Part shown: positions 8,503 through 17,443 of the stretch, in pieces
How the letters are laid out: each line of letters starts with the position of its first letter
Position numbering within the stretch: the first letter of the stretch is position 1
Assembly (NCBI GenBank): GCA_035654175.1
Contig: DASRXL010000241.1
Coordinates: 1 to 47,807 of the forward strand
Source: PNC22 sp035654175
Lineage (GTDB): Bacteria; Planctomycetota; Phycisphaerae; Phycisphaerales; UBA1924
Direction of reading: 5' to 3'
DNA length: 47,807 nucleotides
Made by a program: the position numbers and the translations under genes
The notes under the pieces: generated by a model
The model's input: only the letters and a program-made list of their open reading frames with translations
Database searches by the model: none
Told to the model about the DNA's origin: nothing

Positions 8503-9861
8503 ATGATGTCCACCGCGACGATCCAGACTCCAGGTGAGCCCCCACTCCTGCGGGGCGCGAGGGCTGTGCCGGGGAGGCGCCCCGCGACGATACCCGCCGG
8601 AGATCGCTGGCTCATTACGGGCTTTCTCCTGGTGCTCATGGCGCCGCCGGAGGTGCAGTTCAACCTCGGCACGCTGGTGCTCTCGCCCCAGCGCATCTTC
8701 TTGATCGTGGGCCTGCCGCTGGCGCTGCTCCGGGTCATCGGCGAGCGCCGCCTCGGGTTCCGCGCGCTGGACCTGGTGGCGATCCTGCACGCCGCGTGGA
8801 TCTGGATCGCGATCTCGAGGGTGCACGGAGTGGAGCGGGCGATCCAGTGGTCGGGGAGCTACTCGGTCGAGTTTCTGGGCAGCTACTTCCTCGGGCGTGC
8901 GGCGGCGCTGACGCCCTCGCACATTCTGTTCTTCGCCCGCAGGCTGCTGGTGTTCATCCTCGCCATCGGGCTCCTGGCCATCCCGGAGATGCTCACCGGC
9001 GAGCACATCATCCGCCAGGCCTTCGGCAAGATCCTCGGCCCCAAGAGCCTGGAGGGCGTGGACCCGCGCTTCGGGCTCACCCGCGCCTTCGGCCCGTTCG
9101 ATCACCCGATCCTGTACGGCGTGTTCTGCGCGTCGGCCATCGGCCTGACCTGGTACCTCGCGCCGACGCGCCGGCCGCTGGGCTGGGCCCGGCTGTGGCG
9201 GGCGGCCGGCGTGATCATCGCGGCGTTCGCGTCGCTCTCCACCGGGCCGCTCCTGGCGTGCACGGTGCAGGGATCGCTGATCGCGTGGGACATCGCGTCG
9301 CGCACGTTCCGGGCCCGCTGGGGGATCCTGCTCGCGCTGCTGGCGGTGGGGTACGTGGCGGTCGATGCGCTCTCGAACCGCGACCCGGTGACGGTGTTCA
9401 TCTCGTACGCCACGTTCAACCCGCAGACGGGCTACGACCGCAAGCTGCAGTGGGACGTCGCGACCGCGCAGATCGCCAAGACCCCGGTATTCGGCATCGG
9501 CTTCAACGAGTGGACCACGGCGCCGGAGTGGTGGCACAACCGCAGCCTGGACAACTTCTGGCTGGTGATCGCGATGTGCTACGGTGTGCCCGCGGTCGCG
9601 CTGCTGCTCGGCGTCGCGGTCACCACCATCGTCCGGCTGAGCCGCGCGGCGCCGCCCGCCCTGCGTCCGATGCGCATGGGATGGATCGTGAGCTTCATCG
9701 GGCTCAGCATCGCCGCGCTCACGGTGCACCTCTGGGGGAGTGCGTTCATGCTCTTCGCGTTCCTGCTCGGCATGGGGGTCTCGCTCTCCCACTTCCGCCC
9801 GCCGCCGAAGCGCCCCGTCGCCCCGGCGGCCGGCCAACCGACGGAGGCCCGAGGCCTATGA
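8503..9861 (+). CDS. O-antigen ligase/polymerase-like integral membrane protein
   Basis: This 452-residue protein has about 10-12 hydrophobic segments. A large non-membrane loop around residues 290-345 (NPQTGYDRKLQWDVATAQIAK, FGIGFNEWT) resembles the periplasmic loop of the Wzy/WaaL (PF04932) family, with its [FG]GxG-like turn (VFGIGFN) near the end. The start is ATG 8503 (a second ATG follows); upstream in-frame codons encode low-complexity Arg/Ser-rich sequence and are unlikely to be translated. The role would be periplasmic polymerisation of lipid-linked units, or ligation. The stop overlaps the next gene's start as ATGA. Confidence 0.75.
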   Translation: MMSTATIQTPGEPPLLRGARAVPGRRPATIPAGDRWLITGFLLVLMAPPEVQFNLGTLVLSPQRIFLIVGLPLALLRVIGERRLGFRALDLVAILHAAWIWIAISRVHGVERAIQWSGSYSVEFLGSYFLGRAAALTPSHILFFARRLLVFILAIGLLAIPEMLTGEHIIRQAFGKILGPKSLEGVDPRFGLTRAFGPFDHPILYGVFCASAIGLTWYLAPTRRPLGWARLWRAAGVIIAAFASLSTGPLLACTVQGSLIAWDIASRTFRARWGILLALLAVGYVAVDALSNRDPVTVFISYATFNPQTGYDRKLQWDVATAQIAKTPVFGIGFNEWTTAPEWWHNRSLDNFWLVIAMCYGVPAVALLLGVAVTTIVRLSRAAPPALRPMRMGWIVSFIGLSIAALTVHLWGSAFMLFAFLLGMGVSLSHFRPPPKRPVAPAAGQPTEARGL

Positions 9862-10838
9862 GCACGGGGAGCGCGGGACGCGTGTGCCTGATCAAAGCCA
9901 AGGGGGGCATGGGCAACCGGATGCTCTGCGCCGCCTCAGGGATCCTGTGGGCCCGGGCGGTGGGCCGCGCGCCGTACGTCGATTGGCGCGACAACGCGTA
10001 CTCGAAGCAGGGCGAGAACTCGTTCTTCCATTTCTTCGAGAGCCCGCGCGTGCTGCGCGAGCCGCCGCCGGAGACCGAGAGCGTGTTCCCCGCCGTCTGG
10101 CGCGGGCGCCTCGGCCAATCGGTGAGCGGCATGCTCCACGCCTACGACCCCGACAAGCACTCGAGCCTGACGATCCACCGCAAGTACTCGGTCGACCCGG
10201 CACGCGCCGACTACCCGGAGGCCGTCGCCGTGTTCTGGTACTACATGGGCCGCTTCCGGGCCGTCGCCCCGCTGGCGCGCGAGCGGGTCGATGGATACGC
10301 GGGGCTGTCGGTCGAGCAGGTCGCGCGGAAGGCCCTGAAGGAGGAGCTCCCGCCGAGCGTCCGGGTGCGCGAGCGCATCGAGCGCTTCGTCGCGGGCTCC
10401 TGGCCGGAGAAGGCCGTGGGCGTGCACGTGCGCTACACCGATCGGACGACCGACCTGGGCAAGCTGAAGGCCGCGACCAGGGAGCAGCTCCGCCGCCTGC
10501 CGGGCGCGAAGGTCTTCCTCGCGACTGACAACCGGCGCGTCGAGGAGGAGTTCCGGCGCGAGTTCGGGGAGGTGCTGACGACGCCCAAGTGGTTCCCGCC
10601 CGAGGGCGCGGTGATGCACCAGAACGAGCAGTGCGCGGACCCTGTCGCCAACGGCGTCGAGGCGCTGACCGACATGTACCTGCTGGCCCGCTGCGACGCG
10701 CTCGTCTACGCCAGCCGCTCGACGTTCTCCGAGATCTCGCGCCTGATCTCGGAGATCCCGCCCGACCGGGTCGCCGACGTGGACCGGCGCGATCCGACGA
10801 TGATCGCCAAGCGCATGCTCCGCCGCCTGACCGCATAG
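9858..10838 (+). CDS. NodZ-like alpha-1,6-fucosyltransferase family protein
   Basis: This 326-residue protein begins with KAKGGMGNRMLCAASGILWAR, the glycine-rich first loop of NodZ-type (GT23) fucosyltransferases, and has GVHVRYTDRTTDLGK (about 179-193), matching the conserved H-x-R nucleotide-sugar site (HVRYTD). A later ALTDMYLLARCDALVY-ASRSTFSE segment resembles the family's third motif. NodZ fucosylates chitin oligosaccharides in rhizobia; here a GDP-fucose or related donor and an EPS acceptor are likely, but the sugar cannot be read from sequence. It overlaps the polymerase-like gene by 4 bases, and a GT2 gene follows after 30 bases. Confidence 0.75.
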   Translation: MSTGSAGRVCLIKAKGGMGNRMLCAASGILWARAVGRAPYVDWRDNAYSKQGENSFFHFFESPRVLREPPPETESVFPAVWRGRLGQSVSGMLHAYDPDKHSSLTIHRKYSVDPARADYPEAVAVFWYYMGRFRAVAPLARERVDGYAGLSVEQVARKALKEELPPSVRVRERIERFVAGSWPEKAVGVHVRYTDRTTDLGKLKAATREQLRRLPGAKVFLATDNRRVEEEFRREFGEVLTTPKWFPPEGAVMHQNEQCADPVANGVEALTDMYLLARCDALVYASRSTFSEISRLISEIPPDRVADVDRRDPTMIAKRMLRRLTA

Positions 10839-10868
10839 CCGACGCCCGCCGCCGCTCCCGCCACGCCC

Positions 10869-11882
10869 ATGGACGTCTCGATCGTCATCGTGAGCTACAA
10901 CACCCGCGAGCTGACGCTCGGGGCGATCCGCTCGGCCATGCGCGAGACGACGAGGGTGTCGCACGAGGTGATCGTGGTCGACAACGCCTCGCCCGACGGC
11001 TCCGCGGAGGCGATCGCCGCCGAGTTCCCGGGCGTGCGCCTGCTGGCCCTTCCTGAGAACATCGGCTTCGGTCCGGCGAACAACGCGGGCGCTCGCGGCG
11101 CCCGCGGCGAGTACATCCTGCTGCTCAACCCCGATACCGTCACGCTCGACCACGCGATCGACACCCTCGTCGAGTTCGCGCGCGCCCGCCCGGAGCACCG
11201 GATCTACGGCGGACGCACGCTCTTCCCCGACCGCTCACTCAACCGCGCCAGCGCCTGGGGCAGTCCCACCCTCTGGAGCATGTTCAGCCGCGCCGCCGGC
11301 CTGGGCGCCCTCTTCAAGCACTCGGCGTTCTTTGAGCCCGAGTCGCTCGGGCGCTGGGAGCGCGACACGCTGCGCGAGGTGCCGATCATCTCGGGCTGCT
11401 TCCTCCTCATCGAGCGCGCCCTCTGGGAGGAGCTCGGCGGCTTCGACGACCGCTTCCGCATGTACGCGGAGGAGTTCGACCTGTGCCTGCGCGCCCGTGC
11501 GCACGGGGCGCGGCCGATCGCCGTGCCGCAGGCCACGATCGTCCACTACGGCGGGGCGTCCGACCGCGTCGTGGTCGAGCAGACGATCCGCCAGTACAAG
11601 GGCCGTGCCCAGCTGCTGCGGAAGCACTGGCCGGCGTGGAAGGCCCGCCTCGGGATCCGCTGCCTCGACCTCTGGGCGGCCAACAAGCTCGCGCGGAGCC
11701 TGCTCCTTTCGCCGATCAGCGGGAGACATCGCGACCTGGCCACGACCTGGCGCACGATCTTCGCCCGCCGACGCGAGTGGTGGAGCGCCGGGATGGAGAT
11801 GGGCCGGTGGCGCCCGAGGACCGCCCCGGCCAGCCCCGGTGCCGCCGGGCCCGCGCAGCACGCGCCCGGAGACCGGTCATGA
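10869..11882 (+). CDS. Glycosyltransferase, family GT2 (rhamnosyltransferase-like)
   Basis: This 337-residue protein opens with VSIVIVSYNTRELTLGAIRS, the GT-A fold start of family GT2, then VIVVDNASPDGS and LLLNPDTV (about 82-89), whose Asp is the metal-binding position in NPD. ISGCFLLIERALWEELGGFDDRFRMYAEEFDLCLRARAHG follows, where EEFDLCLR matches the ED-x-D-LC-R catalytic region of WbbL-like rhamnosyltransferases. A dTDP-rhamnose pathway lies at 33977-37280, so rhamnose is a reasonable donor guess. The start is ATG 10869; the stop overlaps the next ATG by 4 bases. Confidence 0.85.
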   Translation: MDVSIVIVSYNTRELTLGAIRSAMRETTRVSHEVIVVDNASPDGSAEAIAAEFPGVRLLALPENIGFGPANNAGARGARGEYILLLNPDTVTLDHAIDTLVEFARARPEHRIYGGRTLFPDRSLNRASAWGSPTLWSMFSRAAGLGALFKHSAFFEPESLGRWERDTLREVPIISGCFLLIERALWEELGGFDDRFRMYAEEFDLCLRARAHGARPIAVPQATIVHYGGASDRVVVEQTIRQYKGRAQLLRKHWPAWKARLGIRCLDLWAANKLARSLLLSPISGRHRDLATTWRTIFARRREWWSAGMEMGRWRPRTAPASPGAAGPAQHAPGDRS

Positions 11883-12340
11883 GCCGGCGCAGGCCCCGGG
11901 TGCTCGCCGTCGCCTCCGGCGGCGGGCACTTCGTGCAGCTCCGGCGCATGCGCCCCGCCTGGGAGCACTGCGAGACGCACTACCTGACGACCCTGCCGGA
12001 ATACCGCGCCGAGCTCGAGCCCGGGGCGACGCTGCACCTGGTCAATGACGCGAACCGCTGGGACAAGGCCGGCGTGGCCCGCATGGCCCTGCGCGTGCTC
12101 TGGACCCTGCTCAGGCTGAGGCCGGACGTGGTGGTCTCGACCGGCGCCGCGCCGGGCTATTTCGCGATCCGGTTCGGCAAGCTGCTGGGCGCGCGCACCA
12201 TCTGGGTGGACTCGATCGCCAACGCCGAGGAGCTCTCGATGACCGGGCGGATGGTCCGCCGCCACGCCGACCTCTGGCTCACCCAGTGGCCCGAGCTCGC
12301 GACGACCGACGGCCCGCGCTACGAGGGGAGCGTCCTGTGA
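11879..12340 (+). CDS. Alg14/PssD-like glycosyltransferase subunit
   Basis: This 153-residue protein starts VLAVASGGGHFVQLRRM, the glycine-rich membrane-association half of the Alg14/PssD family, with VVSTGAAPGYFAIRFGKLLGA in the middle. In this family Alg14/PssD is the acceptor-binding, membrane-anchoring half and works with an Alg13/PssE partner that carries the nucleotide-sugar site. That partner is the next gene, overlapping by 4 bases, so the two form a split GT28-type enzyme. It would act at the cytoplasmic face of the inner membrane on a lipid-linked EPS intermediate. Confidence 0.85.
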   Translation: MSRRRPRVLAVASGGGHFVQLRRMRPAWEHCETHYLTTLPEYRAELEPGATLHLVNDANRWDKAGVARMALRVLWTLLRLRPDVVVSTGAAPGYFAIRFGKLLGARTIWVDSIANAEELSMTGRMVRRHADLWLTQWPELATTDGPRYEGSVL

Positions 12341-12816
12341 TCTTCGTCACGGTCGGCACGCAGCTTGCCTTCGACCGCATGGTCCGCGCGGTTGACCAAT
12401 GGGCCGGGCGGGCCGGGCGCGGGGATGTCTTCGCGCAGATCGGGCCCACCGAGCTCGTTCCCGCCCACATTGCGCACCGGCCGTTCGTGAACCCGCGGGA
12501 GTTCGCAGAGCACGCCCGGGCCGCCGAGGCGATCGTGGCCCATGCGGGCATGGGCTCGATCCTGACGGCACTCCAGTACGGCAAGCCCATACTCATCATG
12601 CCCCGCAAGGCCGCGCTCGGCGAGCAGCGGAACGACCATCAGCTCGCGACCGCGGCACGGTTCGAGGGCCGGCCTGGGGTGCTCGTCGCGCACGACGAGT
12701 CGGAGTTGCCCGCGATGCTCGATCGCCTCGCGGAGCTGCGCGCCGGTGAGCCGATACCCCCCTTCGCCTCGCCCGGGCTCATCGGCGCGATCCGGGCGTT
12801 CATCGACGGCGCGTGA
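12337..12816 (+). CDS. Alg13/PssE-like glycosyltransferase subunit (GT28 C-terminal domain)
   Basis: This 159-residue protein begins IFVTVGTQLAFDRMVRAVD and contains AIVAHAGMGSILTALQYGKPILIMPRK, the UDP-sugar binding HAG-x-GS and P-x-I-x-x-PR motifs of the glycosyltransferase family 28 C-terminal domain. The start is GTG 12337, overlapping the TGA of its Alg14-like partner. With that partner it should make one complete enzyme adding a sugar, often a uronate or N-acetylhexosamine in EPS systems, to the growing lipid-linked unit. A spacer of about 98 bases with an AGGAG site leads to the dehydrogenase gene. Confidence 0.85.
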   Translation: MIFVTVGTQLAFDRMVRAVDQWAGRAGRGDVFAQIGPTELVPAHIAHRPFVNPREFAEHARAAEAIVAHAGMGSILTALQYGKPILIMPRKAALGEQRNDHQLATAARFEGRPGVLVAHDESELPAMLDRLAELRAGEPIPPFASPGLIGAIRAFIDGA

Positions 12817-12914
12817 CCGGTGCGGCGGCGCGGCCGAGCGCGCACGCCGCCGGAAGTGGGCGCGGGGTACACTCCCCCCGCCTCCGGCGCCCCGCGTCGC
12901 ACAGGAGACCGAGC

Positions 12915-14243
12915 GTGCTCGACCAGCTCCGCCATCGCATCGACTCGGGCGACGCCCTCGTCGGCATCGTGGGGCTGGGCTACGTCGGCCTGCCGCTCGC
13001 CGACGCGATGCACGCGGGCGGCATGCGCGTGCTCGGGTTCGACATCGACGGGGCCAAGATCGATGCGCTCGCGCGGGGCGAGGCGTACCTGAAGCACCTC
13101 GGCCGCGACCTGCCGCGCGGGCTCGCGGCGTCGGAGCGGTTCGGGGCGACGGCCGACTTCGGCCGTCTGCGCGAGCCCGACGCGATCCTCGTCTGCCTTC
13201 CCACGCCCCTCACCGACGACCGGAAGCCGGACCTGAGCTACGTGGTGCGCGCCGGGGCGGATATCGGTCGGTCGCTCCGGCCCGGGCAGCTCGTCGTGCT
13301 CGAATCCACGAGCTACCCGGGCACTACCCGCCAGGAGTTCCTGGGGGCGATCGCGTCGCGCGCGCCCGCGGGGCTGGCCTGCGGGCGCGACTTCTTCGTC
13401 GCGTATTCGCCCGAGCGCGAGGACCCGGGGCGCAGCAGCCACACGACGCGCACGACGCCGAAGCTGGTCGGGGGCCTGGACCCGGCCTCGACCGCCCTGG
13501 CCGCGGCCCTGTACCGACGCGCCGTCGAGCGCGTCGTCGAGGTCTCCTCCGCCGAGGTCGCCGAGGCCGCGAAGCTGCTCGAGAATATTTTCCGGGCGGT
13601 GAACATCGCGCTCGTTAACGAGCTGAAGGTGTCGCTCGAGGCGATGGGGATAGACATCTGGGAGGTGATCGCCGCCGCGGCGACCAAGCCGTTCGGCTTC
13701 ATGCCCTTCTACCCCGGCCCCGGCCTGGGCGGGCACTGCATCCCGATCGACCCGTTCTACATGTCGTGGAAGGCTGCCCAGGTCGGCGCGCCCGCACGAT
13801 TCATCGAGCTCGCCGGCGAGATCAACCACGCCATGCCAGAGCGGGTCGTGCGCCGGACGCTCGACGCGCTCGCCTCGCGCGGCACGCCCCCGGCCCAGGC
13901 TTCCGTGCTGGTGCTCGGGCTCGCGTACAAGCCGGACATCGACGACGTGCGCGAGAGCCCCGCCCTGGAGATCATCGAGCTGCTCCGCGCCGAGGGCTGC
14001 CGCGTCGAGTACTCGGACCCGCACGTGGATCGCACGCACCCCATGCGCCGCTACGACCTGGGGATGGCCAGCGTCCGCCTGGATGCCGGCGCGATCGCCG
14101 CGTTCGACGCGGCGGTTATCGTGACCAACCACCGAGCCTTCGACTACGCGATGATCGCGAAGCACGCCCGGCTCGTGGTCGATACACGCGACGCGATGCG
14201 CGCCTTCGCCCCCGCGATGGGGGCACGCCTCGTGCGCGCCTGA
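12915..14243 (+). CDS. UDP-sugar 6-dehydrogenase (UDP-glucose/UDP-N-acetylglucosamine dehydrogenase family)
   Basis: This 442-residue protein carries the Rossmann motif IVGLGYVGLPLA (G20-x-G22-x-x-G25), the CLPTPL loop, KLLENIFRAVNIALVNEL in the central domain (Lys220 and Asn223 region) and the catalytic cysteine in PGPGLGGHCIPIDPFY (Cys275). YKPDIDDVRESPAL and the S-DPHV strand belong to the C-terminal domain. The family oxidises the C6 hydroxyl of a UDP-sugar to a carboxylate in two NAD+-dependent steps. The sequence pattern is closer to the WbpA/TviB (UDP-GlcNAc/GalNAc) branch than to Ugd, but this is a judgement by eye. The start is GTG 12915 with AGGAG 8 bases upstream. It supplies an acidic sugar to the EPS. 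Confidence 0.9.
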   Translation: MLDQLRHRIDSGDALVGIVGLGYVGLPLADAMHAGGMRVLGFDIDGAKIDALARGEAYLKHLGRDLPRGLAASERFGATADFGRLREPDAILVCLPTPLTDDRKPDLSYVVRAGADIGRSLRPGQLVVLESTSYPGTTRQEFLGAIASRAPAGLACGRDFFVAYSPEREDPGRSSHTTRTTPKLVGGLDPASTALAAALYRRAVERVVEVSSAEVAEAAKLLENIFRAVNIALVNELKVSLEAMGIDIWEVIAAAATKPFGFMPFYPGPGLGGHCIPIDPFYMSWKAAQVGAPARFIELAGEINHAMPERVVRRTLDALASRGTPPAQASVLVLGLAYKPDIDDVRESPALEIIELLRAEGCRVEYSDPHVDRTHPMRRYDLGMASVRLDAGAIAAFDAAVIVTNHRAFDYAMIAKHARLVVDTRDAMRAFAPAMGARLVRA

Positions 14244-14279
14244 GCAGCCGGCCCCCGGCATGGATGCGAGACCCGCCGC

Positions 14280-15467
14280 GTGACCCACACCACCCCGCCC
14301 AAACGCTTCGACGGCGTCATCTGCTTCGGCGGCGAGGACTGGTGGTACCACAACCGCGGCCACTACGACATGCAGATGATGCGCGAGCTCTCGCGCACCG
14401 CGCCGGTGCTCTACATCAACTCGATCGGCATGCGCGTCCCCCGCGTCGGCGAGGGGGCCATGTTCGCGAAGCGCATCGCGCGGAAGCTCAGGAGCCTGCG
14501 GCGCGGCCTGGTGAAGGTCCGGGAGAACTTCTTCGTCGCCTCGCCGCTGGCGGCGCCCGCCGGCCTCGGCGCCGGCCTGAATCGGGCCGCGCTGGCCCTC
14601 CAGGTCCGGACCTTCGCGCGCCGGGCCGGCATCCGCCGGCCGCTGGTCTGGATCGCCTGCCCGCCCGCCGCGGAAGTCGTCGACCGGCTTCGCCCGGTCG
14701 GGGTGGTGTACCAAAGGACCGACCGCTTCGAGGCCTTTCACGGCGTGAACCAGCCCCGCATCGCCGGCTTCGACCGCTTCCTCAAGCAGCGGGCGGACCT
14801 GACGCTCTACTGCTCCTCGTGGCTCAAGGCGCAGGAGGGCGCCCAGTGCCGGAGCGCCGAATTCATCGACCACGGGTGCGACTTCGCGGCCTTCGCCGAG
14901 GCCGGCGCCTCCGGCGCCGAGCCCGGCGACATGGCCCCGATCCCGCGCCCCCGCGCCGGGTTCGTCGGCGGCATCGACGCGCACACGTTCGATCCCCCGC
15001 TGCTCGTCGAGACGGCGAAGGCCCTGCCGGACGTGCAGTTCGTGCTCGTCGGCGCATGTTCGCTTCCGCCGGATTGGGTAGATTTGCCCAATGTTCACCT
15101 CCTCGGGCGCAAGGCGTACGGCGAGGTGCCGTCGTACATGGGCGCGGCGGACGTGCTGATCATGCCCTGGAACCAGAGCGAATGGATCCAGGCGTGCAAT
15201 CCTGTCAAGCTCAAGGAATACCTCGCCGTCGGCCGGCCGGTGGTGAGCACGCCGTTCCCGGAACTCGATCGGTACCGCGGCTTGGTCGAGATCGCGGACT
15301 CGCCGGGCGCCTTCGCCGCGGCGATCCGGCGCGCGCTGGCAGAACCCGGAGAGCCCGCGCCCAGGCGCTGCCGAGTGGAGCGGGAAACCTGGGAGGCCAA
15401 GGGGATCGCGGCCCTCGGGGCTTTATCAGCCCGCGGATTCCAGCCGATGAACGACCCGGCGGGCTGA
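14280..15467 (+). CDS. Glycosyltransferase (GT-B, TuaH-like)
   Basis: This 395-residue protein begins GVICFGGEDWWYHNRGHYDMQMMRELS, like TuaH-type glycosyltransferases that use a Rossmann N-terminal domain on lipid-linked acceptors. The C-terminal half shows AGFVGGIDAHTFDPPLLVETA (about 223-243), FVLVGACS, NVHLLGRKAYGEVPSYMGAADVLIMPW and NPVKLKEYLAVGRPVVSTP, the donor site with the KLKEYLA-GRPVVST signature of GT1/GT4 enzymes. The start is GTG 14280, 36 bases after the dehydrogenase stop. The donor is unknown. A gap of about 190 bases follows that may include the 5' end of the next gene. Confidence 0.85.
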   Translation: MTHTTPPKRFDGVICFGGEDWWYHNRGHYDMQMMRELSRTAPVLYINSIGMRVPRVGEGAMFAKRIARKLRSLRRGLVKVRENFFVASPLAAPAGLGAGLNRAALALQVRTFARRAGIRRPLVWIACPPAAEVVDRLRPVGVVYQRTDRFEAFHGVNQPRIAGFDRFLKQRADLTLYCSSWLKAQEGAQCRSAEFIDHGCDFAAFAEAGASGAEPGDMAPIPRPRAGFVGGIDAHTFDPPLLVETAKALPDVQFVLVGACSLPPDWVDLPNVHLLGRKAYGEVPSYMGAADVLIMPWNQSEWIQACNPVKLKEYLAVGRPVVSTPFPELDRYRGLVEIADSPGAFAAAIRRALAEPGEPAPRRCRVERETWEAKGIAALGALSARGFQPMNDPAG

Positions 15468-15661
15468 CCGCCCGAACCTCTCGGACCGCGCCGGCGACGC
15501 TCGGGGGTACCCCCGGCTCTCGGGGCGTTCCGGTTGGGATTGCGAACGTGCGGCCGGGTCGTCCGTACGTGTTGCTGAGCACTCGCGACCGGAGGGGAGG
15601 TACGGTCATTCTGGAAATAGGGTCCGAAAAGACCGCATCCGCCGTCCCGACTCGCGAGGCC

Positions 15662-16573
15662 GTGTCGCGCGATCCCGCCGCGCCCGTGGCGTTCGTGTTG
15701 ATGGCAGGCGGGTTCAGCCCGCCGCCGCTCGGAGTCGCGGCGGGCTGTTCCGTGCTCGACATGCACCTCACCCGGCGCGAGACCGTGCTCGATTACTGGC
15801 AGCATGCGCTGGCGACGCTGGAGCGGGCCGGCGTCGCGGGGGAGCGGCTGTGCCTCTGCGGCGGGTCGACGCCGCTGCCCCGATCCACTCTCGGCGTGCT
15901 GCGCACGATCGTGGACCAGAGCGATTACCGGGGGCCCGCTGGGGCTCTGCGCGACGCGTGCGAGCGGCTCGGGCCGGGGACGACGGTCATCGCGGCCGAG
16001 GCGGCGCGCTGCTGCACCGCCGATCTCGGACAGATGCTGGCGTACCACTACCGGAGCGGGGCGGACGTGACCGTGGCCCGCAATTCGGACGAATCCCCCG
16101 CGGGGATCTACATCTTCGCGCGCCCTCTGCTGGGTGTCGTGCCGCATGCGGGGTTCATGGACCTCAAGGAGCAGTGGCTCTCCAAGCTCGTGGCGGAGGG
16201 GCGGGCGGTCATGGTGCACGACCTCCCGGGCGCCGGCGCGATCCCGCTCCGGAGCCGGCAGGAATTCCTCCTCGCCGTGCGGGTGTGCAGCGGCGTCGTG
16301 GCAGACGATTCGGGCTCGCTCGAGCCGCGTGTGCTCGACGACCGGCGCCGCGCCGGGTCGGTCGTGTGCGAGACCGCCTCGGTCGCGCCCGATGCGGTCG
16401 TCGTGGACTCGGTCGTGCTGGGCGGCGCCCGGGTGGGCAGGGGCGCCCTGCTCGCCCGGAGCATCGTCGGGCCGGGGGGCGTGGTGCACGACGGGGAGCA
16501 GGTGATCGACTCGGTGGTCGGGCCGTCGGGCGTGACCTCCGAGCAGGGCCTCGCCGAGGAGGCCCGGCGATGA
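15662..16573 (+). CDS. Degenerate sugar nucleotidyltransferase-like protein with hexapeptide tail
   Basis: The reading frame is secure but the start is not. GTG 15662 is the first conventional codon consistent with the fold (VAFVLMAGG at residues 10-18). A strong GGAGGGGAGG site at 15591-15600 instead points to a non-standard ATT or CTG start at 15608/15611, and GTGs at 15548 and 15569 are also in frame. The N terminus resembles NDP-sugar pyrophosphorylases, but the usual GG-x-GTRL-x-P loop is replaced by MAGGFSPPPLGVAAG, so catalysis is doubtful. The C terminus has hexapeptide-like turns (ASVAPDAVVVDSVVLGGARVGRGALL). It overlaps the exosortase start as ATGA. The sugar transferase at 20341 has a similar-looking N-terminal half. 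A regulatory or scaffold role in the EPS/exosortase complex is a guess. Confidence 0.6.
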   Translation: MSRDPAAPVAFVLMAGGFSPPPLGVAAGCSVLDMHLTRRETVLDYWQHALATLERAGVAGERLCLCGGSTPLPRSTLGVLRTIVDQSDYRGPAGALRDACERLGPGTTVIAAEAARCCTADLGQMLAYHYRSGADVTVARNSDESPAGIYIFARPLLGVVPHAGFMDLKEQWLSKLVAEGRAVMVHDLPGAGAIPLRSRQEFLLAVRVCSGVVADDSGSLEPRVLDDRRRAGSVVCETASVAPDAVVVDSVVLGGARVGRGALLARSIVGPGGVVHDGEQVIDSVVGPSGVTSEQGLAEEARR

Positions 16574-17436
16574 TGCGGCTGGCCGGATGGCGCCGGACCG
16601 ACCTGATGCTGCTCGTGGCGCTGGTCTCCCTCGCGATCGCCGCGACCGCGCGGACTTGGGCCGAGATCTTCGGCCAGGCGATCCACAGCGAGGAGGATTC
16701 GCACATCCTCATGGCGCTGCCGATCGCGGCGTGGCTGGTGTGGCTCCGGCGCGGCCGGCTGCGCCTGTGCCGGCCGACGTGGAGCTTCCTGGGCCCGGCG
16801 ATGATCGCCGGCGGCGTGCTCATGGAGCGGGTCGGTCTGGAGCAGGCGCTCGAGGTGTTCCGGCACGCCGGCGTGCTCCTCATCGTGGTGGGCGCTGCGG
16901 CCACGATCCTCGGGGTGCGGTTCCTGCAGCAGTTCATCCCCGCCTTCGCGGCGCTGGTCTTCCTTATCCCCGTCCCCGGCCGCATCCGGCTCGAGATCGC
17001 GGTCCCGCTGCAGAACATCTCCGCCCACGCGTCGCAGTTCGTGCTCGACCTCTTCGGGGTGCCCGTGACCCGGTCCGGGAACGAGCTGATCATCAACGGC
17101 CACCAGGTCGCGGTGGCCGAGGCGTGCAACGGCATGCGGATGGTGACGGCGCTGGCGCTCATCTCCTTCGCGTTCATCTTCTCGGTGCCGATGCGCAACA
17201 GCGTCCGTTTCGCGGTGCTGGCGGTCAGCCCGCTGATCGCCGTGCTCGTGAACATCGCCCGGCTGGTGCCGACGGTGCTGCTGCACGGCTACTCGAGCGT
17301 CGGCCTCGCCGAGCTCTTCCACGACCTCTCCGGGTGGGCGGCGCTCGTGCTCGCCCTCGCCCTGCTCTGGTCGTTCCTCGCGGTCCTCCGCTGGATCGAG
17401 GTCCGCATCGACCCTTACCCAGTCAGCCGCCGGTGA
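16570..17436 (+). CDS. Exosortase (exosortase/archaeosortase family membrane peptidase)
   Basis: This 288-residue protein has about eight hydrophobic helices. It carries the family's catalytic triad positions: Cys186 in VAEACNGMRMV, Arg231 in NIARLVPT and His251 in LFHDLSGW. It also has FLIPVPGRI and PLQNISAHAS-x-x-VLDLFGVPV, conserved in PEP-CTERM exosortases. The family cleaves C-terminal P-x-P/helix/Arg signals of exported proteins at the inner membrane, probably by transpeptidation. The start is ATG 16570, overlapping the previous stop; an EpsI-like gene follows 7 bases downstream. Eight candidate substrates are encoded at 26159-32696 and no other exosortase is visible here. The position inside an EPS operon is the classic setting for this family. 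The exact exosortase subtype cannot be assigned by eye. Confidence 0.93.
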   Translation: MMRLAGWRRTDLMLLVALVSLAIAATARTWAEIFGQAIHSEEDSHILMALPIAAWLVWLRRGRLRLCRPTWSFLGPAMIAGGVLMERVGLEQALEVFRHAGVLLIVVGAAATILGVRFLQQFIPAFAALVFLIPVPGRIRLEIAVPLQNISAHASQFVLDLFGVPVTRSGNELIINGHQVAVAEACNGMRMVTALALISFAFIFSVPMRNSVRFAVLAVSPLIAVLVNIARLVPTVLLHGYSSVGLAELFHDLSGWAALVLALALLWSFLAVLRWIEVRIDPYPVSRR

Positions 17437-17443
17437 CCACGCC

